A stretch of DNA of 64,000 nucleotides from CALHVX01 sp051027215 (GCA_051027215.1 JBPCXR010000247.1:1-64000); one strand, 5' to 3'; counted from the stretch's first letter, positions 8,496-17,210 are shown. Numbers and translations: made by a program. Notes: a model not told the origin generated them from the sequence alone.

Positions 8496-9515
8496 ATGCA
8501 GGTTTACTACGACAAAGATGCTGACCTTTCGATCATTCAGAAAATGAACGTGGTCATCGTTGGCTATGGTTCTCAGGGCCACGCCCATGCCAACAACCTG
8601 CGCGACTCTGGCGTAGCAAACGTGACCGTTGGTTTGCGCCAAGGCGGGGGTTCCTGGCGTAAAGCAGAGAACGCTGGCTTCAAGGTCGCTGAAGTGCACG
8701 ATGCAGTTAAAGACGCTGATCTGGTAATGATATTGACGCCAGATGAGTTGCAGCGAGACATCTACAACGAGCAGATTGAGCCCAATGTAAAAGAAGGCGC
8801 GACCTTGGCGTTTGCCCACGGTTTCAACATTCACTTTGGCCTAGTTGAGCCTAGGACTGACCTGAACGTCATTATGATCGCGCCTAAGGGCCCCGGGCAC
8901 ACCGTGCGTTCGACCTACGTTGAAGGCGGTGGGGTGCCGAGCCTGATTGCGATCTATCAGGACCCAACTGGCCAAGCGAAGAACATCGCCCTGTCTTATG
9001 CCAGCGGCAACGGTGGCGGTCGCGCAGGGATCATCGAAACCAGTTTTCGTGAAGAAACCGAAACGGATCTATTTGGTGAGCAGGCGGTGCTCTGTGGTGG
9101 TGCGGCATCGTTGGTGCAGGCCGGTTTCGAAACCCTGGTTGAGGCTGGCTATGCGCCTGAAATGGCCTATTTCGAGTGCTTGCACGAGCTGAAGCTCATC
9201 GTCGACTTCTTCTATGAAGGTGGCATCAGCAACATGTGGTACACCGTATCCAATACCGCAGAGTACGGTGGCCTGACTCGTGGACCGCGCATCGTTACAG
9301 ACGAAACCAAGCAGGAAATGAAGCGTATTCTCGAAGAAATTCAAAGTGGCAAGTTCGCCCGAGAGTTCGTTACCGAAAACCAGGCGGGGGCGCCGTCGAT
9401 CAAGGCAATGCGCCGGCTCAGCCAGGAACATGGCATTGAAGAAGTCGGTACGCGCTTGCGTGGCATGATGCCTTGGATCCAAAAAGATGCGTTGGTCGAT
9501 CGAGACAAAAACTAG
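8496..9515 (+). CDS. ilvC: Ketol-acid reductoisomerase (NADP+), class I
   Basis: Converts acetolactate to 2,3-dihydroxyisovalerate, and acetohydroxybutyrate to its isoleucine counterpart, with Mg2+ and NADPH. The 339 residues are the short class I form. The Rossmann motif is GYGSQGHAHANNL. The loop LRQGGGSW has the Arg/Ser pattern of NADPH users. The C-terminal knotted domain holds metal-binding acids (ETDLFGEQAVLCGG, ECLHELKLIVD). It lies 20 bases after ilvH, giving an ilvIHC operon. Confidence 0.97.
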   Translation: MQVYYDKDADLSIIQKMNVVIVGYGSQGHAHANNLRDSGVANVTVGLRQGGGSWRKAENAGFKVAEVHDAVKDADLVMILTPDELQRDIYNEQIEPNVKEGATLAFAHGFNIHFGLVEPRTDLNVIMIAPKGPGHTVRSTYVEGGGVPSLIAIYQDPTGQAKNIALSYASGNGGGRAGIIETSFREETETDLFGEQAVLCGGAASLVQAGFETLVEAGYAPEMAYFECLHELKLIVDFFYEGGISNMWYTVSNTAEYGGLTRGPRIVTDETKQEMKRILEEIQSGKFAREFVTENQAGAPSIKAMRRLSQEHGIEEVGTRLRGMMPWIQKDALVDRDKN

Positions 9516-9558
9516 CGCGGGCTAGTCGGCGGGCACTCATCCTTACAAGGCGAAGGAT

Positions 9559-10305
9559 ATGAAGACCGAATCAGAACAGGAGCCTAAGCGCCGGCGCGGG
9601 ATTTACCTGCTGCCGAACTTGATAACTACCGGCGCATTGTTTGCAGGTTTCTACGCCATCGTTGCGGCGATGAACGGTCATTTTATCGCTGCCGGGTTGG
9701 CGGTGTTTGGAGCCATGGCGTTAGATACCGCAGACGGACGGGTGGCTCGTTGGACCCATACCGAGAGCGCTTTTGGCGCAGAGTACGATAGCCTTTCGGA
9801 CATGGTCGCCTTTGGTGTGGCGCCAGCACTGGTGGCGTTCTCCTGGGGTCTTGTCGACCTCGGCAAAATCGGCTGGATCATCACCTTCGTCTACATGGCG
9901 TGCGCTGCCTTACGCTTGGCACGCTACAACACCAGCGGTGATATCGAGTCGTTCACTGGTCTGGCGAGTCCCTCAGCGGCCGCCATTATTGCCTGCCTTG
10001 TCTGGGTGCTGACAGAAGAGTGGCATGATGCGGTGGTGGGCTGGCCAATCTATCTGCTAGGGGCCGTGACCTTGTTGATCGGTTTGTTGATGGTGTCACC
10101 CTTCGAGTACTACTCGCCGAAGACGGTGCATATGAAGGGTCGAGTGTCCTTCGTCACTCTGGTCTTGGTGGTCTTGGTGTTCGCGGTGTTGTTTGCTGAT
10201 CCGCCGAGGGTGTTGTTGGTGTTGTTCTCCGCTTACGCGCTGTCTGGCCCAGTGCTGGCCCTGTGGCGCTGGCGGCGCAAGCAGGATCCAGAGCCCGAGA
10301 GTTGA
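9559..10305 (+). CDS. pssA: CDP-diacylglycerol--serine O-phosphatidyltransferase
   Basis: Integral membrane enzyme (248 residues) making phosphatidylserine, the precursor of phosphatidylethanolamine. The CDP-alcohol phosphatidyltransferase signature D-x2-DG-x2-AR-x8-G-x3-D-x3-D is complete, from DTADGRVAR to EYDSLSDMVAFG. Multiple hydrophobic helices follow, with a basic cytosolic C-terminus (WRWRRKQ). It lies 43 bases behind ilvC; the ilvC-pssA order is also found in Pseudomonas. Confidence 0.94.
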   Translation: MKTESEQEPKRRRGIYLLPNLITTGALFAGFYAIVAAMNGHFIAAGLAVFGAMALDTADGRVARWTHTESAFGAEYDSLSDMVAFGVAPALVAFSWGLVDLGKIGWIITFVYMACAALRLARYNTSGDIESFTGLASPSAAAIIACLVWVLTEEWHDAVVGWPIYLLGAVTLLIGLLMVSPFEYYSPKTVHMKGRVSFVTLVLVVLVFAVLFADPPRVLLVLFSAYALSGPVLALWRWRRKQDPEPES

Positions 10306-10376
10306 ACTCCGGGCCACCCTTGGCGTCCAATTCCGAGCAACAATAGTAGCCAAAAAGCCAAGGCGAGCAGATTCCC

Positions 10377-11330
10377 ATGTCTAAACGATTCCACCGCGGG
10401 CGAACGCCAACCATTCGCCCGTCAGAGATCACCAGCGAAAGTGCGTTTGTTAATCGGCGCACGCTGCTGGGCCAGGCGTTGGGGGTCGGTGCGCTGGCCG
10501 CAAGTCTGCCGTTACTCACTGCTTGCGGTCAGGCCCAGGCTACTCAAGACTTGCCCGAAGACGAGCTCACGCCGGAAGACATCGTCACCGGTTACAACAA
10601 CTTCTACGAATTTGGTTTAGACAAAGGCGATCCGGCGAAGTATGCCCACGAGATGAGCACGGAACCGTGGACGGTAGAGGTGAGCGGTGCAGCGAAGCGT
10701 ACCGGCAAGTTCGCTATCGAAGACGTGCTCAAAGGGCTGAGCGTTGAACAGCGCATTTATCGGTTTCGCTGTGTTGAAGCCTGGTCAATGGTAGTGCCCT
10801 GGGATGGCATTGTTCTGTCCAAGATTCTCGAGCGCTTTGAGCCTACGAGCGATGCGAAGTTTGTCGAGTTCACCACCCTTAAGCGACCAGCAGAAATGCG
10901 CGGCCAGCGCTCGTTTTTTTCCAGCATCGACTGGCCCTATGTTGAGGCCCTGCGCATGGATGAGGCCATGCATCCGCTGACGATCATGGCCACCGGGGTC
11001 TACGGCAAGCCTCTGCCGAATCAGAACGGCGCACCCATGCGGCTGATTGTGCCGTGGAAATACGGCTTTAAAAGTGGCAAGTCGATCGTCAAGATTCGCT
11101 TTGGCAAACGGCAACCGAAAAATACCTGGAATATCTTAGCGCCTGACGAGTACGGGTTTTACGCCAACGTCAATCCGCAGGTTGCCCACCCCCGCTGGAG
11201 CCAGGCCAGTGAACGGCGACTACCCAGCACCTTGTTTTCGCCCAACCGCATTGCCACGCTGCCGTTCAACGGTTACGGCGATCAGGTAGCCAACTTGTAC
11301 CGCGGCATGGATCTCGCGCGCAATTTCTAG
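10377..11330 (+). CDS. msrP: Protein-methionine-sulfoxide reductase catalytic subunit MsrP (YedY), possible Tat lipoprotein
   Basis: Periplasmic molybdenum-cofactor enzyme (317 residues) that repairs oxidised methionines with electrons from the membrane haem protein MsrQ. The Tat signal has twin arginines R27-R28 (VNRRTLLG) and a hydrophobic stretch. The molybdenum-ligating Cys is C132 in YRFRCVEAWSMVVPW, followed by PYVEALRMDEAMHPL. The signal ends in PLLTAC (C50), which fits a lipobox, so this protein may be lipid-anchored; the E. coli enzyme is soluble. It overlaps msrQ by one base. Confidence 0.95.
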   Translation: MSKRFHRGRTPTIRPSEITSESAFVNRRTLLGQALGVGALAASLPLLTACGQAQATQDLPEDELTPEDIVTGYNNFYEFGLDKGDPAKYAHEMSTEPWTVEVSGAAKRTGKFAIEDVLKGLSVEQRIYRFRCVEAWSMVVPWDGIVLSKILERFEPTSDAKFVEFTTLKRPAEMRGQRSFFSSIDWPYVEALRMDEAMHPLTIMATGVYGKPLPNQNGAPMRLIVPWKYGFKSGKSIVKIRFGKRQPKNTWNILAPDEYGFYANVNPQVAHPRWSQASERRLPSTLFSPNRIATLPFNGYGDQVANLYRGMDLARNF

Positions 11331-11956
11331 TGACCCAGCGAGCCACTCTGCAAACAGTGACCTGCGTCGTGCTGGCGCTGCCGGGCCTCTGGCTGATCGC
11401 CGGGGTGATTCAAGAAATCGGGGCACCAGGCAGCCAGTTTGGCGCCGACCCGCCAGAGGCGGTCACCGACTACCTGGGTGAGTGGGCCATGCGCATGTTG
11501 TTGCTGGCGCTGTGTGTTTCGCCTGTGCGACGGCTTACGGGGTTGTCTCAACTTGCGCCGCTGCGGCGTACGGCGGGCTTGTTCGCCTTCGGTTATGTAG
11601 TAGCTCACCTGCTGGGCTATCTGGGCTTGCTGGCAACGTTTGATCTGGCCCAGATCGCTGAGGACTTCACCCAGCGCACCTACATCATCGCTGGCCTTTC
11701 GGCTCTGGCGATGTTGACTCCACTCGCCATAACTTCCACCCGCGCCTGGCAACGGCGTCTCGGGCGACGCTGGTTGAGCCTGCACCGGCTAGTGTTTGCT
11801 GCAGCGTTGGCAGCCTTGTTGCACCTGTTCTGGTTGACCAAAGACGGTTACGCGGAGCCGTTGTTGTACGCTGGCGTATTCGCGCTCGCGCTCACTGAGC
11901 GTTTGGTTAATCGCCTGCAACGGCGCCAGCCAGTTCCCCAAGCACGTTCTCTGTAG
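11330..11956 (+). CDS. msrQ: Protein-methionine-sulfoxide reductase haem-binding subunit MsrQ (YedZ)
   Basis: Inner-membrane b-type haem and FMN protein (208 residues) passing quinone-pool electrons to MsrP. It has about six hydrophobic helices with haem-ligand histidines in VVAHLLGYLGL, RRWLSLHRLVF and LAALLHLFW. The GTG start at 11330 uses the last base of the msrP stop, so the pair is coupled. The 3' end overlaps the end of convergent aroG by 50 bases. Confidence 0.94.
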   Translation: MTQRATLQTVTCVVLALPGLWLIAGVIQEIGAPGSQFGADPPEAVTDYLGEWAMRMLLLALCVSPVRRLTGLSQLAPLRRTAGLFAFGYVVAHLLGYLGLLATFDLAQIAEDFTQRTYIIAGLSALAMLTPLAITSTRAWQRRLGRRWLSLHRLVFAAALAALLHLFWLTKDGYAEPLLYAGVFALALTERLVNRLQRRQPVPQARSL

Positions 11957-12956
11957 CCGCCCAATCGATGCAAGCATCAGTAATGCTTTGCCCGTAAGCC
12001 AGCTGCTCTGCCGGGCCAATGGCCTGCTTGCCGGAGACCAGGTTGCTCTCGATCATCACGCCCATAATGCGATCTTCGCCGCTGCGAATCTGCCGGCAGA
12101 TGTCGCTGGCGACATTTAGCTGCTTGTTGTGATCCTTCTCGCTGTTGGCGTGACTCATATCGATCATCAGCCGCCGGCTGAGGCCCGCCTCTTCTAGCAG
12201 GCGGCTGGCGTAGTGCACGCTGGCGCTATCGTAGTTGGTCTTGCCGCCGCCACCGCGCAGGATTAGATGACAATCTTCATTGCCCGCAGTACTGAAGATG
12301 GCCGAGTGGCCCTGCTTGGTGACCGAAAGAAAAATGTGCGAGTGTGCGGCCGATTTTATGGCGTCTACGGCCACCTGAATCTGCCCGTCGGTGCTGTTCT
12401 TGAATCCGATCGGGCACGACAAGCCAGAGCTGAGCTGTCGATGTATCTGGCTTTCGGTGGTGCGCGCACCAATAGCGCCCCAGCTCACCAGGTCGCTCAA
12501 ATACTGCGGAGTAATCGGATCTAAATACTCAGTTCCGCAACCAAGACCCAGGGCGGCGATGTCTCGTAACAGCCCGCGGGCCAAGCGCAAGCCGTGATTG
12601 ATGTCGTAAGAACCGTTGAGCTTCGGGTCGTTGATCAGGCCTTTCCAGCCGACGGTGGTACGCGGTTTTTCGAAGTAAACGCGCATGACGATCAGCAGCT
12701 GCCCTCTATGTTGCTGGGCCAGCTCAGCTAGCCGCCCGGCATACTCCATGGCGGCCGCAGGATCATGAATCGAGCAGGGCCCAACCACCACCAGTAGTCG
12801 CGAGTCACGGCCATGAACGATGTCCGCGGCTTCCTTGCGAGTCGCAAAGATGAGACGGCTGGCCAGATCGTCCACCGGGATTTCGGCGATCAGTTCGTCA
12901 GGGGCGATCACCTCTTCCATACCGGTGATGCGTAAATCGTCAGTTAAGTACTTCAT
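11907..12956 (-). CDS. aroG: 3-deoxy-7-phosphoheptulonate (DAHP) synthase, class I AroFGH type
   Basis: First enzyme of the shikimate pathway: phosphoenolpyruvate plus erythrose 4-phosphate gives DAHP. The 349 residues match the AroFGH length. Signatures: VVGPCSIHDP, VYFEKPRTTVGWKGLINDP, GAIGARTTESQ and IDMSHANSEKDH. The start at 12956 (MKYLTDDLRI) lines up with E. coli AroG; a TTG at 12980 would add eight residues. Which aromatic amino acid inhibits it cannot be read with confidence; AroG/AroF-like is favoured over AroH. Its end overlaps msrQ; it is divergent from the psi-like gene. Confidence 0.93.
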   Translation of the reverse strand: MKYLTDDLRITGMEEVIAPDELIAEIPVDDLASRLIFATRKEAADIVHGRDSRLLVVVGPCSIHDPAAAMEYAGRLAELAQQHRGQLLIVMRVYFEKPRTTVGWKGLINDPKLNGSYDINHGLRLARGLLRDIAALGLGCGTEYLDPITPQYLSDLVSWGAIGARTTESQIHRQLSSGLSCPIGFKNSTDGQIQVAVDAIKSAAHSHIFLSVTKQGHSAIFSTAGNEDCHLILRGGGGKTNYDSASVHYASRLLEEAGLSRRLMIDMSHANSEKDHNKQLNVASDICRQIRSGEDRIMGVMIESNLVSGKQAIGPAEQLAYGQSITDACIDWAATENVLGELAGAVAGD

Positions 12957-12983
12957 GGGACGAGCTTTTCGTGGTTGCAAAGG

Positions 12984-13002
12984 CTGCCAGTGTGCCTGGC
13001 AG
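12984..13002. promoter_or_regulatory. Perfect 7-bp inverted repeat in the aroG / psi-like gene divergent region
   Basis: CTGCCAG at 12984-12990 and CTGGCAG at 12996-13002 form a perfect dyad with a 5-base spacer. It lies 27 bases upstream of the aroG start and also overlaps the -35 element proposed for the opposite strand. It could be an operator or a hairpin in the aroG leader. No TyrR or TrpR consensus was recognised. Confidence 0.4.
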
Positions 13003-13012
13003 TCGGTACAAT
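12984..13012 (+). promoter_or_regulatory. Candidate sigma-70 promoter for the psi-like gene-rimI-prfC run
   Basis: CTGCCA at 12984-12989, a 17-base spacer and TACAAT at 13007-13012. Matches are four of six and five of six. Transcription would begin near 13019, about 60 bases before the TTG start. The -35 lies inside the inverted repeat of this region. Confidence 0.4.
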
Positions 13013-13078
13013 GCTAACAAAGTCGGCTACCAGACCCCACTGACCTCCTAAACCCAGTTAAAAGAGACCTACCGAGCT

Positions 13079-13819
13079 TTGTCATTGCTGCCTTCCCAAC
13101 GTCGCCGTCAAATGTTGGAAGACATGGGATTACCCGTGTGGGTCTGCCGTGAGCAACTTGCTGGGCTAGCGATTGCAGACCAACGCGATCATTTATCGCG
13201 CAGTAGCGGTAGCGAGCACAGCGAACGTTTGCAGCGCCTGAGTGCCAGTTTGGAACCTGTAGCACGGTCGCCTCGGCGTCGGCAGCGAACTGCAGGGTCC
13301 AAACAAGCGCCGCCCACAGAACAGTCCCAGCGGTCAGCGGGCGCTGGCAACGAGCAGAGTCTGCCAGCTTTGCAGAGTACCTGGCTGGGCTCTTGGCTGT
13401 TGCTGGCAGCGCCCCGAAGGGACGCCCGGGTGCGCAGATTCACTCGGGACTTATTGTGGGCAGCGGCAGCAGACACCGGCACGCCCTCCCAGCTCGATAT
13501 TGACGCTAGGCAATTGGCGGCAGATGTTGGTGCGGAGCAGGCACTAGCGGCGTTGACAGCGTTTGTCGAAAAGCGCCTTGGCCTGATTCAGGCCCAGGGC
13601 TTGCTGCTGGAGACGAGCCTTTCGCAGTGGCAACGGTGGTTGTCGTTGGAAGCCCCAGAGGCTCCATCAGTGCCACGCTTTCGCAGCGCCAGCGGCTTGC
13701 AGACCCCGGTCATTCTGCTGCCCGATTTGCTGACGCTAATGAACGATGGCGCGGCCAAGCTGCGTTGCTGGGAGCAGCTAAAAGCTATCCAGCAGGCAGC
13801 CACGGGTGTTGCCGGGTGA
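13079..13819 (+). CDS. Candidate DNA polymerase III psi subunit (HolD-like, large pseudomonad type)
   Basis: Product of 246 residues with no enzyme motif. It sits directly before rimI, as holD does in E. coli. The N-terminus (about 8-26, RRRQMLEDMGLPVWVCRE) resembles the start of E. coli psi, where an Arg-rich helix is followed by LGITQWSLRR. Pseudomonas has a large, weakly conserved psi at this position, as I recall. Residues about 50-105 are low-complexity, rich in Arg, Gln, Ser and Ala. A helical C-terminal half follows. Psi would bridge the clamp loader and chi (holC is also in this window). The start is the TTG at 13079; the first ATG is at 13112, inside the conserved N-terminus. Identification is an inference from position and a short similarity. 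Confidence 0.6.
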   Translation: MSLLPSQRRRQMLEDMGLPVWVCREQLAGLAIADQRDHLSRSSGSEHSERLQRLSASLEPVARSPRRRQRTAGSKQAPPTEQSQRSAGAGNEQSLPALQSTWLGSWLLLAAPRRDARVRRFTRDLLWAAAADTGTPSQLDIDARQLAADVGAEQALAALTAFVEKRLGLIQAQGLLLETSLSQWQRWLSLEAPEAPSVPRFRSASGLQTPVILLPDLLTLMNDGAAKLRCWEQLKAIQQAATGVAG

Positions 13820-13832
13820 GTCGAGATTGCTC

Positions 13833-14366
13833 ATGAACTCTGGCGACGCTAACGATCAGTCCCAGCAGCTCAGCGAAAAAGCTGCGTCGCTTGCGGCCCC
13901 ATTGGTGTTCCGGCAGATGCTGCCCCAGGACATCGAGCAAGTGCTGTTGGTAGAAAGTCGCTCCTATGCCTTCCCTTGGTCCCAAGGAAATTTTTTGGAC
14001 TGTATGTCTGCGGGGCATCAGTGTTGGGTGGCCCTGAGCGACGATGTGATCATTGGTCATGGCATTGTCACGGTGGCGGTGGGCGAGGCCCATCTACTGA
14101 ATGTCTGCGTATTGCGCGAGCTTCAAGGCCGTGGCTACGGTCGTGAGTTTTTAAACCACTTGCTAGGGGTGGCTTTTTCCGCCGGTGCCAGACGCATGTT
14201 CTTGGAGGTTAGACCGAGTAACTACAGCGCGGTTGCCCTGTACCAGTCCCTCGGTTTCGCAGAGATCGGAGTGCGCAAAGACTATTACCCCTCGCAGGTC
14301 GGTCATGAAGACGCTCTGGTATTTGCTTTGGATTTGGGTCAGCACTTTGTTGGGCGCACGCTATAA
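13833..14366 (+). CDS. rimI: Ribosomal-protein-alanine N-acetyltransferase RimI
   Basis: GNAT-fold enzyme that acetylates the N-terminal alanine of ribosomal protein S18. Typical motifs: YAFPWSQGNFLDC, the acetyl-CoA loop LRELQGRGYGREFL, LEVRPSNYSAVALYQSLGF and the terminal RKDYYP. The ATG at 13833 gives 177 residues with a short extra N-terminus; a TTG at 13806, overlapping the previous gene, is possible. prfC follows 11 bases downstream. Confidence 0.92.
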   Translation: MNSGDANDQSQQLSEKAASLAAPLVFRQMLPQDIEQVLLVESRSYAFPWSQGNFLDCMSAGHQCWVALSDDVIIGHGIVTVAVGEAHLLNVCVLRELQGRGYGREFLNHLLGVAFSAGARRMFLEVRPSNYSAVALYQSLGFAEIGVRKDYYPSQVGHEDALVFALDLGQHFVGRTL

Positions 14367-14377
14367 TCCGCAACCTC

Positions 14378-16003
14378 ATGAGCGCTTCCAACCCAACCGC
14401 AGTCGCCAACGTCTCCCTGGCCGATAAACAAGATCAGGCGGCCATTAGTGCGCGTCGCACCTTCGCGATCATCTCCCATCCGGATGCCGGCAAGACCACT
14501 ATGACTGAAAAGCTGCTGCTATTCGGCAATGCCATAGCGCTGGCTGGCACGGTGAAGGCTCGCAAATCCGATCGTCATGCGACCTCGGACTGGATGAAAA
14601 TGGAGCAAGAGCGCGGCATATCGGTGACGACCTCAGTGATGCAGTTCCCCTATGGCGGCGCCATGGTAAATCTGCTCGATACCCCCGGCCACGAGGATTT
14701 CTCAGAAGACACTTATCGCACGCTGACCGCAGTGGACTCTGCACTCATGGTGATTGACGGCGCTAAAGGCGTTGAACCTCGCACCATTAAATTGATGGAC
14801 GTATGCCGCATGCGGGATACACCCATTCTCACCTTCATTAACAAGCTGGATCGCGAAGTCCGTGATCCAGTAGAAGTCATGGATGAGATTGAGGACATTC
14901 TGCAAATTGCCTGCGCGCCAATGAATTGGCCACTGGGCATGGGGCAACGCTTCAAAGGCATTTACGATTTCACAACCGATCGCATTTGCTGCTACGAAAA
15001 GGGCCATGGCCACCACATTCATCCGTTTGCAACCATTGACGGCTTAGATAGCGATGCTGCCCGCGCTTATCTAGGCGCTGATTACGACGATGCGGTTGCC
15101 GAGATCGAACTGGTACAGGGTGCAAGTCACCAGTTCGAGCTTGAGGACTACCTGAAAGGCGGACTTACCCCTGTGTTTTTTGGCACTGCGTTGGGTAACT
15201 TTGGCATTGAGCCGATGCTGCAACACTTCGTGCAGATGGCGCCGATGCCGCAACCCCGGGAAGCGGAACAGCGACGGGTCATTCCCGAAGAAGCCAATTT
15301 CTCCGGGTTCGTGTTTAAGATCCAAGCGAACATGGACCCCAAGCATCGGGATCGCATTGCCTTCTTGCGGGTCTGCTCTGGACGTTATGACCATGGAATG
15401 CGCATTCGCCACGTGCGCCTCGGCAAGGATATTAAGATCTCCGATGCCGTGACCTTCATGGCAGGCGATCGAGTGCAGGCCGAACAGGCCTACGCTGGTG
15501 ACATTCTTGGTCTACACAACCACGGTACGATTCAGATCGGCGATTCTTTCAGTCAAGGCGAAACCTTGGCTTTCAAAGGCATTCCGAACTTTGCGCCAGA
15601 ACTGTTTCGCCGGGTGCGTGTCCGGGACCCATTAAAGAGCAAGCAGCTGGAAAAAGGCTTAGATCAGCTTTCCGAAGAAGGTGCGACCCAGGTGTTTAAA
15701 CCGCTGGTTCGCTCAGAGATGATCGTCGGTGCCGTCGGCACGCTGCAGTTCGACCTGGTTGCCCACCGGCTGCAGGATGAATACCGCGCCGATTGCCTGT
15801 ATGAGCCTACCAACATTTTTACCGCCCGCTGGATACGCTGCGACGATCAGAAGAAGCTGGCAGAGTTCCGGGCAAAAAACGAAACTAGCCTAGCCTTGGA
15901 TGGGGGTGGCTACCTAACCTACCTGGCCAGTTCCAGAGCCAATCTGCAGCTAGCTCAGGAGCGCTGGCCTGATGTTGAGTTTGCTCATACACGGGAGCAC
16001 TGA
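14378..16003 (+). CDS. prfC: Peptide chain release factor 3 (RF3)
   Basis: GTPase (541 residues) that recycles RF1/RF2 from the ribosome after termination. The G domain has G1 SHPDAGKTT, G2 in ERGISVTTSV, G3 LLDTPGHEDF and G4 FINKLDRE. The RF3-specific C-terminal half contains EGATQVFKPL and VGAVGTLQFDLVAHRL. The length is close to the family norm with a short N-terminal extension. Confidence 0.96.
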   Translation: MSASNPTAVANVSLADKQDQAAISARRTFAIISHPDAGKTTMTEKLLLFGNAIALAGTVKARKSDRHATSDWMKMEQERGISVTTSVMQFPYGGAMVNLLDTPGHEDFSEDTYRTLTAVDSALMVIDGAKGVEPRTIKLMDVCRMRDTPILTFINKLDREVRDPVEVMDEIEDILQIACAPMNWPLGMGQRFKGIYDFTTDRICCYEKGHGHHIHPFATIDGLDSDAARAYLGADYDDAVAEIELVQGASHQFELEDYLKGGLTPVFFGTALGNFGIEPMLQHFVQMAPMPQPREAEQRRVIPEEANFSGFVFKIQANMDPKHRDRIAFLRVCSGRYDHGMRIRHVRLGKDIKISDAVTFMAGDRVQAEQAYAGDILGLHNHGTIQIGDSFSQGETLAFKGIPNFAPELFRRVRVRDPLKSKQLEKGLDQLSEEGATQVFKPLVRSEMIVGAVGTLQFDLVAHRLQDEYRADCLYEPTNIFTARWIRCDDQKKLAEFRAKNETSLALDGGGYLTYLASSRANLQLAQERWPDVEFAHTREH

Positions 16004-16051
16004 CAACGGCGCCAAATAGTCTACACTTGCAGGGGTAAACGAGGATTGCGG

Positions 16052-16432
16052 ATGGGTGCGATACTGGTCGTAGACGATGATGCCCAGGTACTGGAGCTGG
16101 TCAGCGAGATGCTGAAGCTCGAAGGGCACGTGGTCACAGCGGTGACCAATGGATTGGAAGCGACCGAAGAATTTCACAGCAGTCACTTCGATCTGGTCAT
16201 AACCGATCTGATCATGCCGGAGCAGGAAGGGCTAGAAACCATCTGCGAGATGCGCAAGACCGCTCAAGCACTGCCGATCATTGCCATTTCCGGTGGCGGC
16301 AGAATTGGCGCCGCCGACTATCTCGCATCAGCCGCACAGCTCGGCGCCAATGCAACCCTGGCCAAGCCGTTCAAGCGCAATGAATTAGTCTCTACCGTCA
16401 CCGAGTTGCTGGGCACCTCGGGTGCCGCCTAG
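16052..16432 (+). CDS. Stand-alone response regulator receiver protein (CheY-like)
   Basis: Single receiver domain of 126 residues with no output domain. The acidic pocket D8-D9-D10 (ILVVDDDAQ), phospho-acceptor D52 (ITDLIMPEQEG), the Ser of IAISGGG and the Lys of LAKPF are all present, so it should be phosphorylatable. The ATG at 16052 is preceded by GAGG 7 bases upstream; a TTG at 16046 is less likely. It overlaps the SirB1-like gene by 11 bases. No cognate kinase is adjacent, so its partner is unknown. Confidence 0.9.
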   Translation: MGAILVVDDDAQVLELVSEMLKLEGHVVTAVTNGLEATEEFHSSHFDLVITDLIMPEQEGLETICEMRKTAQALPIIAISGGGRIGAADYLASAAQLGANATLAKPFKRNELVSTVTELLGTSGAA

Positions 16433-17210
16433 CCCCACGGACGAGCAGCGCGCAGACATTCTCGCGGCCTTGGCGCAAACGGTGCAGTCACCGCACGCTG
16501 GCACAGAGCCTGAGCCTCATGCTGAATTCGAAATTGCCCTACTCATCGCGCGCATCATCGATCCAGACCTTGTAGAAGCCAAAGTGCGCGATGCTCTAGC
16601 GCAGCTACTTGCCTCTGTTGATGCAGCGAAAGCTCCTTGGGATGCGTTAACGGCGTTAGGCTTTCGCGGCAATGCCGAGCACTACGAAGCCGAAGACAAC
16701 AGCGCCATCCATCGCGTGCTAGCCCAGCGAACGGGTATTCCCATTACTTTGGCTGTGGTGTTAATCGAAGTGGCGAAAGCCAGAGGTTTGCAGGCGGAAG
16801 GCATCAACTATCCTGGCCATTTTTTGGTGCGCATTGCCGATCAGCCCATCGACCCCTTTGCGCTAACGCCGTTGGCGCAAGTGCCCGACGCTTTGCCGCA
16901 GATGCCAGGAATATCGCCGACGGAGTTGGGTTTGCGTATGTTGAACAACCTAAAGTATGCCCAGGTGCGGGCCCGCGTTTGGCACCAAGCCCTGGCGTTG
17001 ACGGAGTACCAGCTAGCGTTGCTACCTGAGCATCCTCACCTTTTCTGTGAGCAGGGGGAATATTGGGCGGAATTGGGCGCGATCAGCGCGGCCAAGCAAT
17101 CTTACCAACAGGCGTTGGCGCGAACCTCGGACGTAGACTCGGGACTGCGCGATAAAATCGCCGAGCGCCTGCGACAGCTACAGGCTGCGGGTTCCGAAAC
17201 CCTGCATTGA
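16422..17210 (+). CDS. SirB1-family transglutaminase-like/TPR protein
   Basis: Conserved cytoplasmic protein of 262 residues. The transglutaminase-like SirB1 region (about 70-165) contains HRVLAQRTGIPITLAVVL and GINYPGHFLVR. C-terminal TPR-like helices follow (YQLALLPEHPHLFCEQGEYW, AKQSYQQALAR). The papain-like Cys expected in true transglutaminases is not evident, so catalysis is doubtful. The GTG start overlaps the preceding receiver gene by 11 bases, suggesting coupled expression. The function of the family is unknown. Confidence 0.82.
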   Translation: MPPSPTDEQRADILAALAQTVQSPHAGTEPEPHAEFEIALLIARIIDPDLVEAKVRDALAQLLASVDAAKAPWDALTALGFRGNAEHYEAEDNSAIHRVLAQRTGIPITLAVVLIEVAKARGLQAEGINYPGHFLVRIADQPIDPFALTPLAQVPDALPQMPGISPTELGLRMLNNLKYAQVRARVWHQALALTEYQLALLPEHPHLFCEQGEYWAELGAISAAKQSYQQALARTSDVDSGLRDKIAERLRQLQAAGSETLH

